Shown here: piece by piece, positions 19,278 through 27,999 of the stretch
How the letters are laid out: every line of letters starts with the position of its first letter
Position numbering within the stretch: the first letter of the stretch is position 1
The notes under the pieces: model-generated
Told to the model about the DNA's origin: nothing
Databases searched by the model: none
The model's input: the letters and a program-made list of their open reading frames with translations, nothing else
NCBI RefSeq assembly: GCF_019048065.1
Contig: NZ_CP077291.1
Span: forward strand, 4,092,001-4,156,000
Source of the DNA: Citrobacter farmeri
GTDB taxonomy: Bacteria; Pseudomonadota; Gammaproteobacteria; Enterobacterales; Enterobacteriaceae
Direction: 5' to 3'
DNA length: 64,000 nt
Program-made: the position numbers and the translations under genes

Positions 19278-19882
19278 GCGTTCACTCTCAGGTTATCAAT
19301 CAAATGGATGGCCGAGGCCGGGTAATATTCACCGCCGACGACAATTTCCTCGGGGGTGTAGGGGTAAACAGTCAGCGCGTCGCCGTCGTAACATCCCGCG
19401 CCGACATACAGCTCGCCGGTTGAGTTCAGGCTGATAGCCAGCCCGGTCAGGTGACGACTTGCTGGTTTGGCATCTTCAATCAGGCGCTCAAGCTCCTGAT
19501 ACATTTCGTCAGTGATGCCACTGTCGAGCACGCCGACAACAAGGCGGAATGTGCCTGGCTCCTCGTCGAGCTGCCACCACTCGCGCACCTCAATCAGAAA
19601 ACCGAGCGGCTCAACCACCCGACGCAATGCGCTGATGGTGCCTTTGTGCTGATGGACGAAAAACGAGGACGCACAGACGCTGCGTTTTGTCGCCTCCGGC
19701 CACTTCTCATCCCACCGGTCGACCGACAGCGCCCACGCCAGATACGGCAGCAGGTTTACCGGACAGGTGCGCCAGTTCCAGAGGGTGCGCAGCAGTATCG
19801 GCACGCGCTGAATCTCAGAGAGCGCGGCAGCGGCAGCAACCTCCAGCGGTGATGAGCCAACGGGTAACAGCCGGTCACTCAT
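19274..19882 (-). CDS. I: Baseplate protein gpI
   Basis: The 202-aa product starts SDRLLPVGSSPLEVAAAAAL and has the gpI motif RTLWNWRTCPVNLLPYLAWA. It is a baseplate protein of the P2 family that joins the wedge to the fibre, and it overlaps J by 8 nt. Confidence 0.94.
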   Translation of the reverse strand: MSDRLLPVGSSPLEVAAAAALSEIQRVPILLRTLWNWRTCPVNLLPYLAWALSVDRWDEKWPEATKRSVCASSFFVHQHKGTISALRRVVEPLGFLIEVREWWQLDEEPGTFRLVVGVLDSGITDEMYQELERLIEDAKPASRHLTGLAISLNSTGELYVGAGCYDGDALTVYPYTPEEIVVGGEYYPASAIHLIDNLRVNA

Positions 19883-20783
19883 CCGAACCCCCGATAGTTA
19901 TCTGGTACTCGGTGCAGTTCGACGCCTGCGACTTACTCAGCACAATATCGGCCTGCGGCGATGCCAGCTCGACGCGCTGCACCCCTTCAACATGCAGCGC
20001 CGCATAAATGGCTGACAGGCGAATATCTCGCCCGAGTCGGTGCTGCGCACTGATGTAGCTCTGCAGCTTCTGCTCTGATGCCTGCCTGATGGGCTCAGAC
20101 TCGGGGCCTGGGTAAACATAGAGTGTTGCGTCAATCTGGTACGGCACAATCTCGGCTGACTGGACGGTCACCCGGTCGGCCACCGGACGCACATCTTCGG
20201 CATTCAGCGCTTTATCAACAATCGCCAGTAAATCAGGGCTGGCGGTTCCGTCACCCTCTCGGGATAACACCGTAATCGTCACGCAGGCTGGCGACGGGCT
20301 TGCGACCGAAACGTCAGCGACCCTCCCGTCGGCGCTGCGACCGTGATACTCATATGCTCCGACCGGCCCCGCCACGCTCAAGCCCTCAAATGCCTGTTGC
20401 GTGCGCAGACGCAGGTCGGTATCTGATTCCATAACGGCAGGCGTCGGCGGGATGGTGGTGTCATCCGCCGGGGTGATGGTCAGGCGCTCGGTATTGTTGT
20501 TCCCGGCCACGACGTCGAGGTCGTTACCGGCGGAATAGGCCAGCGTTACCGCCTGCGCGGCTTCGTTCACCCGTTGACGCCAGATAACTTCACGGTAGGC
20601 ATTTTCCTGCAGCAGCTTAACAATCGGCTCTGACTCAAGCGTCAGCGTCCGGGCAACGGCCTCCTGCTGGTCTTCGGGATAGAGCGAAATCAGCGTCGCA
20701 ATGCGTTCCGCAAGGATGTTTTCATAGTCCAGTTCCTCAACCACATCGGGAACGGGTAACTGACTCAAGTCAACGGTTGCCAT
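19875..20783 (-). CDS. J: Baseplate assembly protein gpJ
   Basis: The 302-aa length is the same as P2 gpJ. It starts ATVDLSQLPVPDVVEELDYE and belongs to the Mu gp47/PBSX XkdT-like baseplate wedge family. It sits in the W-J-I order. Confidence 0.95.
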   Translation of the reverse strand: MATVDLSQLPVPDVVEELDYENILAERIATLISLYPEDQQEAVARTLTLESEPIVKLLQENAYREVIWRQRVNEAAQAVTLAYSAGNDLDVVAGNNNTERLTITPADDTTIPPTPAVMESDTDLRLRTQQAFEGLSVAGPVGAYEYHGRSADGRVADVSVASPSPACVTITVLSREGDGTASPDLLAIVDKALNAEDVRPVADRVTVQSAEIVPYQIDATLYVYPGPESEPIRQASEQKLQSYISAQHRLGRDIRLSAIYAALHVEGVQRVELASPQADIVLSKSQASNCTEYQITIGGSDE

Positions 20784-20789
20784 AGTGAT

Positions 20790-21137
20790 TTAACTCAGTG
20801 AAACAGTGGTTGAAACTGACGCACCTGTATCGGTACGCATCCCGATAATATCGACATACATTTCGCCAGCGTCGCCGGTCTCAAAGCTAATGGCGGTAAG
20901 CCTGATGCGCGGTTCCCATTTCTGGATAGCCGAATAGCACGCCACCATAATTTGCAGCCTGAGCGCCGGGTTTTGCGGCATATCAATCAGCGCCGACAAG
21001 AGTGAGCCATATTCACGACGCATCACTCGCGAGCCGACCGGCGTCAGCAGAATGTCGCGCATGCTCTGGCTGATATGTTCGGTGTCGCTGATACCGAGGC
21101 CGGTATTGCGGTTCATACCCTGATAGCGCGCTGTCAT
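20790..21137 (-). CDS. W: Baseplate assembly protein gpW
   Basis: The 115-aa protein, the P2 length, is related to T4 gp25 lysozyme-like wedge proteins. The key MNRNTGLGISDTEHISQSM and RREYGSLL motifs are present. Its start overlaps the V stop (ATGA). Confidence 0.95.
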   Translation of the reverse strand: MTARYQGMNRNTGLGISDTEHISQSMRDILLTPVGSRVMRREYGSLLSALIDMPQNPALRLQIMVACYSAIQKWEPRIRLTAISFETGDAGEMYVDIIGMRTDTGASVSTTVSLS

Positions 21138-21775
21138 TGAATCCCCCTTGTCCAGCTTCCACCGCTCTGCACATTGCCGTGGTCGTGGTCATCCACCTGC
21201 ACGCCGTTCGAGATAAATTTCCCGCCGGTGTGCTCGATGTTCCCCGACATCTTCCCGCCTTTTTTAACTTCGAGCGTGCCGGTGGTCAGCTTGTTGGTAC
21301 ACACCACCTCGGGTGTATCGAGGGTTATGCGGGTTTCAGCCCTGACCAGCACCACCGGCACGGTGGCGGTAATAGAGTCTGACGCAGTGACGTCAGCGGT
21401 TTTGATACCGGATACAGTGAGCGCCCCGTTTTCTGGCTCGTACTCGATAATCGCCCCGTCAGGAAAGGCTACGTGAAAGGCATCAGGCGAGGCCGACGGC
21501 GCAGGATGGTCATCAGAGAAAATGCCAGGCAGCACAAAGGCGGTGTCCAGCTCGCCACCAATGGCAAGAATGAGCACCTGCTCACCAACGGAAGGTGCCC
21601 ACCACACCCGCGAGCGACCGGCACGACAGGTCAGCCAGTTAAGCCAGGTGGTTTGCATCCCGCCGGTCTGGACGCGACAAAGCCCCTCAACGGATTCGAC
21701 GTCGGTCACAATGCCTGTGCGGATAAGGTTGCGGATCGCCCGAGCGATTTCCTGCAGAGAAGTTAAATTGTTCAT
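21134..21775 (-). CDS. V: Baseplate spike protein gpV
   Basis: The 213-aa product (211 in P2) begins at ATG 21775, MNNLTSLQEIARAIRNLI; an upstream ATG in frame would add 34 unrelated residues. It has the OB-fold N terminus (RVWWAPSVGEQVLILAIGGEL) and a beta-helical tip with HTGGKFISNGVQVDDHDHG, whose His residues form the iron-binding apex. It is the membrane-piercing spike and lies divergent from the cargo gene upstream. Confidence 0.94.
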   Translation of the reverse strand: MNNLTSLQEIARAIRNLIRTGIVTDVESVEGLCRVQTGGMQTTWLNWLTCRAGRSRVWWAPSVGEQVLILAIGGELDTAFVLPGIFSDDHPAPSASPDAFHVAFPDGAIIEYEPENGALTVSGIKTADVTASDSITATVPVVLVRAETRITLDTPEVVCTNKLTTGTLEVKKGGKMSGNIEHTGGKFISNGVQVDDHDHGNVQSGGSWTRGIQ

Positions 21776-22094
21776 GGGGAAAGGATGCCGCTGGGCAAAG
21801 CCAGCGGCAATCGAGCGGGGTTTGGTGGACGATGAAACAACGATCATGCCCTGAATTTTAATCAACCACTTTTGCAAACAAAGTTCGACAAAAGTGGTAA
21901 CTAACGTTGTATGTTGAGCTTAAGTTTCTAAAATTGCGTACACTATTGATTCAAGCCTCAACTGAACTTACATTAAAGTCATCTGAGCAGGAAATAAAGA
22001 ACAAGAAGCCGAATGGGAAGGCATTCCTTTAAAAAAACACTTGCAGCACCATTCAATAACCCAAAAACTTCAGTTTTTAAAACAAGGATTACTC

Positions 22095-22949
22095 ATGAAC
22101 TCTACTGATTTTGATTCGTACATAAGTAATTTAATGGCTGAGTCAGGAGTCAAAAGTACACTAGAAATATTGACTATGAAGTCTCTTTTCATCGAGATGT
22201 TCTTTGATGAGCAGAAACTTAGCTCGGGAACAGCTTTTTTAGCGGCAAATGATACAACTTCTCACTGCGCCTTGATAACAAACAGGCATAACGTTACTGG
22301 GAGAAATCAAGATACAGATGAATGTCTTAGCAAGTTGTGCGCAACCCCAAACTACATTGTTATACATTTCCACAAAGGTGATTCACTTGGAGAGTGGCAC
22401 AAAGTTAAATTACCATTATATAGAGATGACGGCACACCATATTGGATTGAGGACCCACTTCTCGGCGCTAAAGCAGATGTAATTGCTTTAAACCTAAAAT
22501 GGGGAAGAGATGTTAACAAATTTGCATACTACATGAAAAATACCTTAGACCGAGACAACTTATATGTTGGGCCGTCAGATACAGTTAGTGTGATAGGATT
22601 TCCATTTGGGATAAGTAGCTCTGGAAAATATCCTGTATGGGCTACTGGTTTTATGGCTCAAGAATTACTTTTGATTACAAAGGAAAATCCAGTCTTTTTA
22701 ATTGACTGCAGGGCAAGGCAAGGTCAGTCAGGTTCACCAGTAGTTGCTTACCGCGCAGGTGGATATAGAAAAATCGATGAAAACAAAATTAGCTCAGTTC
22801 TATCCGGCACACCGAAATGGGAGTTTTTAGGAATTTATAGCGGACGCATTAATAATGAATCAGATTTAGGAAGGGTATGGCATGCTTCTGTCATTGAGAG
22901 GATTTTAAATGCGGCAGAGAAAGACTATCAAGATAGACTTGCAAAATAA
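22095..22949 (+). CDS. Trypsin-like serine protease cargo gene (candidate exclusion/defence)
   Basis: The ATG at 22095 has AAGGA 6 nt upstream; the product is 284 aa. A chymotrypsin-fold catalytic triad can be proposed: His65 in ITNRHNV, Asp128 in KADVIAL, and Ser212 in GQSGSPV, with the S1/oxyanion segment GFPFG earlier. There is no signal peptide, so it would act in the cytoplasm. It is AT-rich, transcribed opposite to the tail genes, with its own 220-bp upstream region. It lies between V and S, where P2 carries the accessory gene orf30, a known variable spot. Protease defence or superinfection exclusion is inference only; the substrate is unknown. Confidence 0.75.
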   Translation: MNSTDFDSYISNLMAESGVKSTLEILTMKSLFIEMFFDEQKLSSGTAFLAANDTTSHCALITNRHNVTGRNQDTDECLSKLCATPNYIVIHFHKGDSLGEWHKVKLPLYRDDGTPYWIEDPLLGAKADVIALNLKWGRDVNKFAYYMKNTLDRDNLYVGPSDTVSVIGFPFGISSSGKYPVWATGFMAQELLLITKENPVFLIDCRARQGQSGSPVVAYRAGGYRKIDENKISSVLSGTPKWEFLGIYSGRINNESDLGRVWHASVIERILNAAEKDYQDRLAK

Positions 22950-22972
22950 AAAGAGAAAAAGCCGGATTGATT

Positions 22973-23158
22973 TTACTTAAAGCACGAATGGAAGCCTTTA
23001 TCACAATACATGATTAAGGCTTCCATTCCAGCAATTATTTCAACCATCAAAAAAAACAACATAAAAATCATTAATGATTTCACAATGGCATTGCAAACAC
23101 TATTTCTCGACCAAAGCATTAATAGCAAACCCATTATACCAACAGTGTTATTTACCAT
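22973..23158 (-). CDS. Possible small two-helix membrane protein
   Basis: A 61-aa frame begins 11 bases after the S stop and has two hydrophobic stretches (IMGLLLMLW and SLMIFMLFFLMVEIIAG). There is no clear ribosome site, though termination-reinitiation from S is possible. It lies in the AT-rich cargo block, convergent with the protease gene. It may be chance in AT-rich DNA. No family recognised. Confidence 0.25.
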   Translation of the reverse strand: MVNNTVGIMGLLLMLWSRNSVCNAIVKSLMIFMLFFLMVEIIAGMEALIMYCDKGFHSCFK

Positions 23159-23168
23159 ATTAAATTAC

Positions 23169-23615
23169 TCATTTAATATATTCGATAATAATCCCTTCAA
23201 TTAGCTGCTTATCGCTTTGACCAATTCCAAGCAATTGCCGCTCCGCATACTCCACGTCTTGGCTGTTTGGGTTTGGCCGGTCTTTGAGCCCGTACTGATG
23301 CACCCGCGCCATGCGCTGCACCTTGCCAGTAAACTCCACCACCGCCGCACTGTCGCTGCCTTTGGCTTTCATAAAGCGATTAGTGCGCAGTCTGGCAAAC
23401 ATTTCGCGCTTAATGCGGCCTTTCTTGCTCCGCACCGGCTGGCGTTTTCGCGCGGCATACGGTGTGCCGTCGGGTGCCTGCTGGCGCCTGATGCGCTGTT
23501 GCTGACTGGTGCGCAGCTTTTTCGCAATATTCGCCGCCATTTGCCGACGCGCTGCCGGTGACAGGCTGGCAATCAGACCGGCAAGGCGTTCCTGCAGCAC
23601 GGTTAACTCACTCAT
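23169..23615 (-). CDS. S: Tail completion protein gpS
   Basis: The 148-aa product (150 in P2) begins SELTVLQERLAGLIASLSPA and has the basic core QQRIRRQQAPDGTPYAARK, the phage virion morphogenesis family. GpS works with gpR in finishing the tail. It overlaps R by 8 nt. Confidence 0.94.
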   Translation of the reverse strand: MSELTVLQERLAGLIASLSPAARRQMAANIAKKLRTSQQQRIRRQQAPDGTPYAARKRQPVRSKKGRIKREMFARLRTNRFMKAKGSDSAAVVEFTGKVQRMARVHQYGLKDRPNPNSQDVEYAERQLLGIGQSDKQLIEGIIIEYIK

Positions 23616-24084
23616 CCCACTGACTCACTAACTCACCGTTTGCATACATAGCAACCGGGCGCGTCACCAGCTCAGGCAGCGGCGGCTCTGGCGCATAACT
23701 GACATGCAGCGCACCGTCAACCTCTTTGACGAGCGTGCGCTCGGTGAGCCTCAGGCTGATACTGATATCGAGCGAATCGTCGTTATTGATATCAATAATC
23801 CAGGTGAATCCTTTTTCCCGCCCGTCGTCGGTGGTCATAATGTCCGGCTGATGTTCGCGCAGCCACGCCTGCACTGGCACGAATATCAAATCGAGGTCGC
23901 CGGTAAAGTCGGTCACCACCACGTTAAGCACGTACACCTTTTCAAACGACAGCGAGCTCGCCAGTCGGGAATCGGTATGGCCGTTGTCGGCAAACAGGCG
24001 CAGCATATCGGGGTTATTTCGAAGCTGCGGCACGGCGTTAATCAGCGCTTTGCGCAGGCTTTTGTGCTTCTGCATCGAGCTCAT
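23608..24084 (-). CDS. R: Tail completion protein gpR
   Basis: The 158-aa product (155 in P2) has KSLRKALINAVPQLRNNPDML at the start and a central VFVPVQAWLREHQPDIM-like stretch. It belongs to the P2 phage tail completion R family. It overlaps the 3' end of lysC. Confidence 0.93.
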   Translation of the reverse strand: MSSMQKHKSLRKALINAVPQLRNNPDMLRLFADNGHTDSRLASSLSFEKVYVLNVVVTDFTGDLDLIFVPVQAWLREHQPDIMTTDDGREKGFTWIIDINNDDSLDISISLRLTERTLVKEVDGALHVSYAPEPPLPELVTRPVAMYANGELVSQWDE

Positions 24085-24328
24085 CCTGACAGTGTTTGAC
24101 GGTTTTGACCTGTAGCGCGCAGGCGGTCAGCGCACCCTCAAGACGGCGGAGATCCGCGCTCAGGTCACCATTGGTTTTCGGGTCACTTCCCGGCATCGGG
24201 CAAAGGCTCACCCTCGGGCATCCACTGACCACAATCACCGGCGCTGGCGCAGGCGGTGCGGGTGTGCAACCGACGCACAACATCAGGCAGAGCAGCATTA
24301 TGCCAGCGGCGAAAGGCTTCATTTTCAT
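24038..24328 (-). CDS. lysC: LysC-type outer-membrane spanin lipoprotein (Rz1-like)
   Basis: The 96-aa frame has a lipoprotein signal (MLLCLMLCVGC, Cys after LCVG) and a Pro-rich segment PAPPAPAPV, as in Rz1. It lies largely inside and beyond the 3' part of lysB in another frame, the nested arrangement known for P2 lysB/lysC. With LysB it would bridge the envelope and fuse the membranes at the last step of lysis. Confidence 0.85.
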   Translation of the reverse strand: MKMKPFAAGIMLLCLMLCVGCTPAPPAPAPVIVVSGCPRVSLCPMPGSDPKTNGDLSADLRRLEGALTACALQVKTVKHCQDELDAEAQKPAQSAD

Positions 24329-24614
24329 TAAGTAACCTCGTTATCGTCTGCTCACGGCGGCTGGCCCCTGCGCTTGCCTTTGCGAGCTGTTCGCGCAGTG
24401 CCACCTGCGCGGATTCATTACGTCGGGCAAGCTGACCGGAAACACTGAGCTGATTTTTCAGCATGCCAATCGTCGTCCTTTGTTCGCTCGCGACGCGGTT
24501 TGCCGTCTCAAAGGAGCGGGATAAATTGCCGTTCTCATGGCGCAACCACAGCAGCCCGAGCACGGCCAACACTAACAGCACGGCTAACACTTTCATCTCA
24601 CCCCCTTCAGGCAA
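24183..24614 (-). CDS. lysB: LysB-type inner-membrane spanin (Rz-like)
   Basis: A 143-aa protein has one N-terminal transmembrane helix (KVLAVLLVLAVLGLLWL) and a long periplasmic coiled-coil (about residues 35-110). MPEGGEMKV may start at either Met; the second (MKVLAV) is nearer the family start. It partners the nested lysC. Confidence 0.88.
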   Translation of the reverse strand: MPEGGEMKVLAVLLVLAVLGLLWLRHENGNLSRSFETANRVASEQRTTIGMLKNQLSVSGQLARRNESAQVALREQLAKASAGASRREQTITRLLNENEAFRRWHNAALPDVVRRLHTRTACASAGDCGQWMPEGEPLPDAGK

Positions 24615-25102
24615 TAAGCACGCTCGCGCTGACGTCGATTTTCAAGACCGGTGCTACGCTCCCCGTTGACGTACACCCAGCGGGTGAGCTGGTCGCATGC
24701 CTGCCGCCACTGATGACGCTTGATGTAAGAAACCAGCGTCGAGCGACAGGCCGCGCCGGTGCCGACGTTAAAAGAGAAACTGACCAGCGCGTCGTAAACC
24801 GGCTGCGGCATGGTGACCGGCACGCAGACTGCGAGACGGCGCTCGGTGTTCAGCACGTCAGCGACCAGATTTGCCGCCGCTTCGCGCTCGGTGATATCGC
24901 TTTTCGGCACCACCCCGGCAGTGTGGCCGATGCCTGACGTCCACACGCCCGCGCTGCACTGGTAAGGTGTCAGGCGACACCCTTCGAGGTCGGCAATCAG
25001 TGCCAGACCATCAGGCGAGGTATTCAGCAGACGAAAATCAGGCATCAGTGCTGCCAGCGCCAGCACTACGGCCACACTGCAACGTTTAACGATTGAGCTC
25101 AC
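24593..25102 (-). CDS. K: SAR-type endolysin gpK (GH24 lysozyme)
   Basis: The 169-aa muramidase has an N-terminal hydrophobic signal-anchor-release segment rich in Ala (SVAVVLALAALMPDF). The GH24 motif is LEGCRLTPYQCSAGVWTSGIGHT with Glu, Cys and Thr in the E-8-C-5-T spacing. It is exported by Sec, held inactive in the membrane, and released when the holin collapses the potential. It overlaps the holin gene and lysB. Confidence 0.92.
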   Translation of the reverse strand: MSSIVKRCSVAVVLALAALMPDFRLLNTSPDGLALIADLEGCRLTPYQCSAGVWTSGIGHTAGVVPKSDITEREAAANLVADVLNTERRLAVCVPVTMPQPVYDALVSFSFNVGTGAACRSTLVSYIKRHQWRQACDQLTRWVYVNGERSTGLENRRQRERAYCLKGVR

Positions 25103-25307
25103 GGGTCACCCCTTTGTCGATTCCCATTTCGGTCAGATAGCGAAAGGTTTTACGCCGGTACCAGAAATTCACCGCCGCCGTGAAAATGGCGCACAGACTA
25201 CCCACATACAGCGCCAGTTTTTCGGGCGACATAGCCCCGAAATACGCCAGCCCCACAGCCAGCCAGTAGGCGATAAACGTGGTAATTTTTTCCATACTCA
25301 GTCCCAT
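25086..25307 (-). CDS. Y: Class II holin (pinholin-like gpY)
   Basis: The 73-aa product has two transmembrane helices (TTFIAYWLAVGLAYFGAM and LALYVGSLCAIFTAAVNFWY) and a basic C terminus. The start MGLSMEK has two Met three residues apart, resembling the dual start of lambdoid phage 21 holin S (MKSMDK), where the longer form is the antiholin. Pairing with a SAR endolysin fits a pinholin. The start overlaps the X stop. Confidence 0.88.
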   Translation of the reverse strand: MGLSMEKITTFIAYWLAVGLAYFGAMSPEKLALYVGSLCAIFTAAVNFWYRRKTFRYLTEMGIDKGVTRELNR

Positions 25308-25501
25308 AGGTTCAGGGTCTCCGCCGTGGGTGATGTTTCAACGTCTGGCAGGTCAATCGCCGTGCCATGCGGCAGAATGACACCCAGCTCAGACAGACCG
25401 GGATTAGCCTGCAGCACCGTCTCGACCACGCCCTCAGTGCGCCCGTAATACCGGGCGCAAAGCGCGTCGAGGGTGTCGCCCTGCATCGCGTAGACTTTCA
25501 T
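25298..25501 (-). CDS. X: Tail protein gpX (LysM-like)
   Basis: The 67-aa product, exactly the P2 length, has a LysM-type fold (MQGDTLDALCARYYGRT...VILPHGTAIDLP). It is a small tail hub protein between L and the holin. Confidence 0.94.
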   Translation of the reverse strand: MKVYAMQGDTLDALCARYYGRTEGVVETVLQANPGLSELGVILPHGTAIDLPDVETSPTAETLNLWD

Positions 25502-26010
25502 CAGAGCTGACCCACGATACAGCGCGGCTTATCCTGCAGGCGCGAGACCGACCAGCGCATATCCCGCCACAGGTCATCAATGGTGGTTTCGACGCTGTCG
25601 GCTTTTTTGTCACCCTTGCCGGTGGCCTCAACCCCGCGATAACGCTCATACAGGGTGGCGGTCGCCATCGCCGTCACGGCGCTGAGGTAGTGGAAAACGC
25701 GCACATTCTCGCCGTCGATTTCCTCGGCGTCAGGCACGTCGGCTAGTTGCTTAAACCCGGCGGCAATCTGGCGCAGCCGGTAGTCGTAAAGCTCCGCATT
25801 GGTTTCCGCCATGCCGATTTTGATGGCGTTGCGCAGACGCGCATCGGAAACCGTCTGCTCAAGGCGCATCAGCTCGCGCACCCGCTTCGGATCCACATCA
25901 GGGAAAAAGAACGTGTTTTTAATCACTGCGTCGCCCTTCTCCGGTGCGGGAATCACCACGCCCGGTACGTCCTGCGGTTCGTCGGGCTGATTCAGTATTA
26001 CTGTCGTCAT
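25501..26010 (-). CDS. L: Head completion protein gpL
   Basis: The 169-aa product, the P2 length, joins filled heads to connectors and tails. The family core VRELMRLEQTVSDARLRNAI and YDYRLRQIAAGFKQLADVP are visible. Its stop overlaps the X start by one base. Confidence 0.94.
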   Translation of the reverse strand: MTTVILNQPDEPQDVPGVVIPAPEKGDAVIKNTFFFPDVDPKRVRELMRLEQTVSDARLRNAIKIGMAETNAELYDYRLRQIAAGFKQLADVPDAEEIDGENVRVFHYLSAVTAMATATLYERYRGVEATGKGDKKADSVETTIDDLWRDMRWSVSRLQDKPRCIVGQL

Positions 26011-26103
26011 GACAACCTCATTAGGTTGGGCGGTGGACGCCGGTCGCCGTCAGGGTCAAAACCCGCTTTGACCGGCGTGCCGCCCGGCTCGGGGAGCGTT
26101 CAG

Positions 26104-26853
26104 TTAACCGGCGATTTTTACCGCCTTTGGTGGACGTCCGCGCTGAGCCGCCGGTTTGGAGGCAGGTTTGCGCGTGCGCGGTTTAGTCGTTTTGCGGGTT
26201 ACCGCCTCTGGCTTTGGCTTCAATGCGCGCTCCAGCCGCTCAATCTCTTTGCGTACACCGGCATTGCGGTCGAGCTGCATCGCACGCTGAAACTGCGCCA
26301 GCGCTTCGGCGTTCTGACCGACATCGCGCAGGGTCAGGCCGGTCACCTTATGCAGACGGGCGCGCACCATATCGGGAACGTCAGCGCCGTCGGTCAGGCT
26401 GAGGGTGGTCAGCAGTAATGCGAGGTCGACAGGCTCACCGGCATCGCGCAGGCGCAGTGCGGCAAGCGCCACCTCCTCAACCAGCATGTAAGGCGTGGTG
26501 CGGCGATGGTCTGAGGTGAGGCCGTATTTCAGCGCGTAGGGAGCAATCTCCAGCGCGCCAGCAACGTCACCGGCATCGAGACGCCACAGCATGACGGTCA
26601 TCAGAATGTCATCCTGCGCACCACGGCCATCAGCCAGCACACCGGCAACCCACGGCGCATAGAACGGCAACAGCTCACGCTTTTTCGCGGCTTTCAGTTC
26701 GTTTGAACGAATGGTTTTTAACGTGCGGCGGTCATCGGCCAGCTTTACCAGCATCTGCTCGTAGGCGGTTGCGTGGCGCAGCGGGGCTTGTTCCCGCTGC
26801 GCGGCTTGAGAGGCCGAGACCCGCATCATGTGACGCTGTGCGGGGCTCGTCAT
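26104..26853 (-). CDS. M: Terminase small subunit gpM
   Basis: ATG 26853 (MTSPAQRHMMRVSASQA) gives 249 aa, close to 247 in P2. GpM is the endonuclease subunit that cuts cos with gpP. An in-frame upstream ATG would overlap N and is rejected. The C terminus is Lys/Arg/Pro-rich (RKTTKPRTRKPASKPAAQR), likely DNA-binding. Confidence 0.94.
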   Translation of the reverse strand: MTSPAQRHMMRVSASQAAQREQAPLRHATAYEQMLVKLADDRRTLKTIRSNELKAAKKRELLPFYAPWVAGVLADGRGAQDDILMTVMLWRLDAGDVAGALEIAPYALKYGLTSDHRRTTPYMLVEEVALAALRLRDAGEPVDLALLLTTLSLTDGADVPDMVRARLHKVTGLTLRDVGQNAEALAQFQRAMQLDRNAGVRKEIERLERALKPKPEAVTRKTTKPRTRKPASKPAAQRGRPPKAVKIAG

Positions 26854-26857
26854 GGGC

Positions 26858-27925
26858 TTACTCTCCGCTTTCCGGTGCTGCAGGTGCGGTGAAATCGCCC
26901 AGGGTGATGTTTTCCAGCAGACACCCGGCGGCATACGCCTCGACCACATAGTCGATGTTCATCGACTCGTAGTTTTCCACGCGGTCTTTTTTCGGGTTCT
27001 CATCAATGCTGCGGCGGTGGCTCTCATCCATGAAGTAGATAGAGAGGTTTTCCAGCGTGGTCACGAATACCGCATTCGCCGGGAAGTACGGCACGCGCAC
27101 GGCTGGCAGGTTGCCGATGCGCTTCTGGCTGATGATGATATCCGCCGCGAGCGACTCAGTGTTTTCCTGCTGTTTGTTGACCAGTGGGAAATATTTGTCG
27201 GCCAGCAGCTTACGGCCAACGATGGCAACGAGTTTCGGGTCATCCTGATAAATCTCGTCAATCAGGGTGTTGGTACCGTCCATCACCAGCGCGTCGAGGT
27301 TCTCATAGTCGCCGTTCTTACCGACGCGAATCACGTCAGAAATAACGCTACCGTCCTCAGCGGTGATTTTGCTCATCACGCGCGCCGGTGCTTCGTTGCG
27401 GTACTTCTGCAGCCAGCCGACGGCCACATCCTGCAGCATCGGGTTTTTGCTGCGGTCTGAGGTATCAGCGCGGGTGATACCGTTGAACCCGGCCATGATG
27501 AAATCCAGTGCCTGACGCTGGACAATGGCGTCGCGGATGCGGCGCTGGAAGTCCTGAAAACGCGCCCACAGGTCGAGGCGTTTATAGGTCAGGTGGAAGT
27601 CAAAGTTAATCTGATTGCACTCGTACTTGTTGGACTCAAGCGCGGTGAAATCTGCGGTCTGGCGCTCGTTGTCGCCCGAGGTGTCGGTCGTGCTGGCGAT
27701 GGTGCCGGTCACACCGACGCCGATTTTCTCGCCCTTCATTTCTGCGACCGGCAGAATGTTAATCGTCTGCAAGAATGCGGATGACGCCTGCACGGTGTTC
27801 ATCAGCGTTTGCGTAACGGACGGCTCGACGGTGAATTTCTTGCTGACGTCATCAACGCTGATGCCGTTCAGTTTGGCGAGCTGGGTCAGATAGGCATTGA
27901 ACTTAAAACGGGTTTCCTGACGCAT
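26858..27925 (-). CDS. N: Major capsid protein gpN
   Basis: The ATG at 27925 (MRQETRFKFNAYLTQLAKLN) yields 355 aa (357 in P2). It is the HK97-fold capsid protein, cleaved near the N terminus by gpO protease during maturation. It sits in the O-N-M-L order. Confidence 0.97.
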   Translation of the reverse strand: MRQETRFKFNAYLTQLAKLNGISVDDVSKKFTVEPSVTQTLMNTVQASSAFLQTINILPVAEMKGEKIGVGVTGTIASTTDTSGDNERQTADFTALESNKYECNQINFDFHLTYKRLDLWARFQDFQRRIRDAIVQRQALDFIMAGFNGITRADTSDRSKNPMLQDVAVGWLQKYRNEAPARVMSKITAEDGSVISDVIRVGKNGDYENLDALVMDGTNTLIDEIYQDDPKLVAIVGRKLLADKYFPLVNKQQENTESLAADIIISQKRIGNLPAVRVPYFPANAVFVTTLENLSIYFMDESHRRSIDENPKKDRVENYESMNIDYVVEAYAAGCLLENITLGDFTAPAAPESGE

Positions 27926-27999
27926 AGTATTTCCTGTTTGAATTAATCGGTTAGTCACAGCATCGGGCGGGGTTGCCGCCCGGTTTCGGCTGCGGTATA

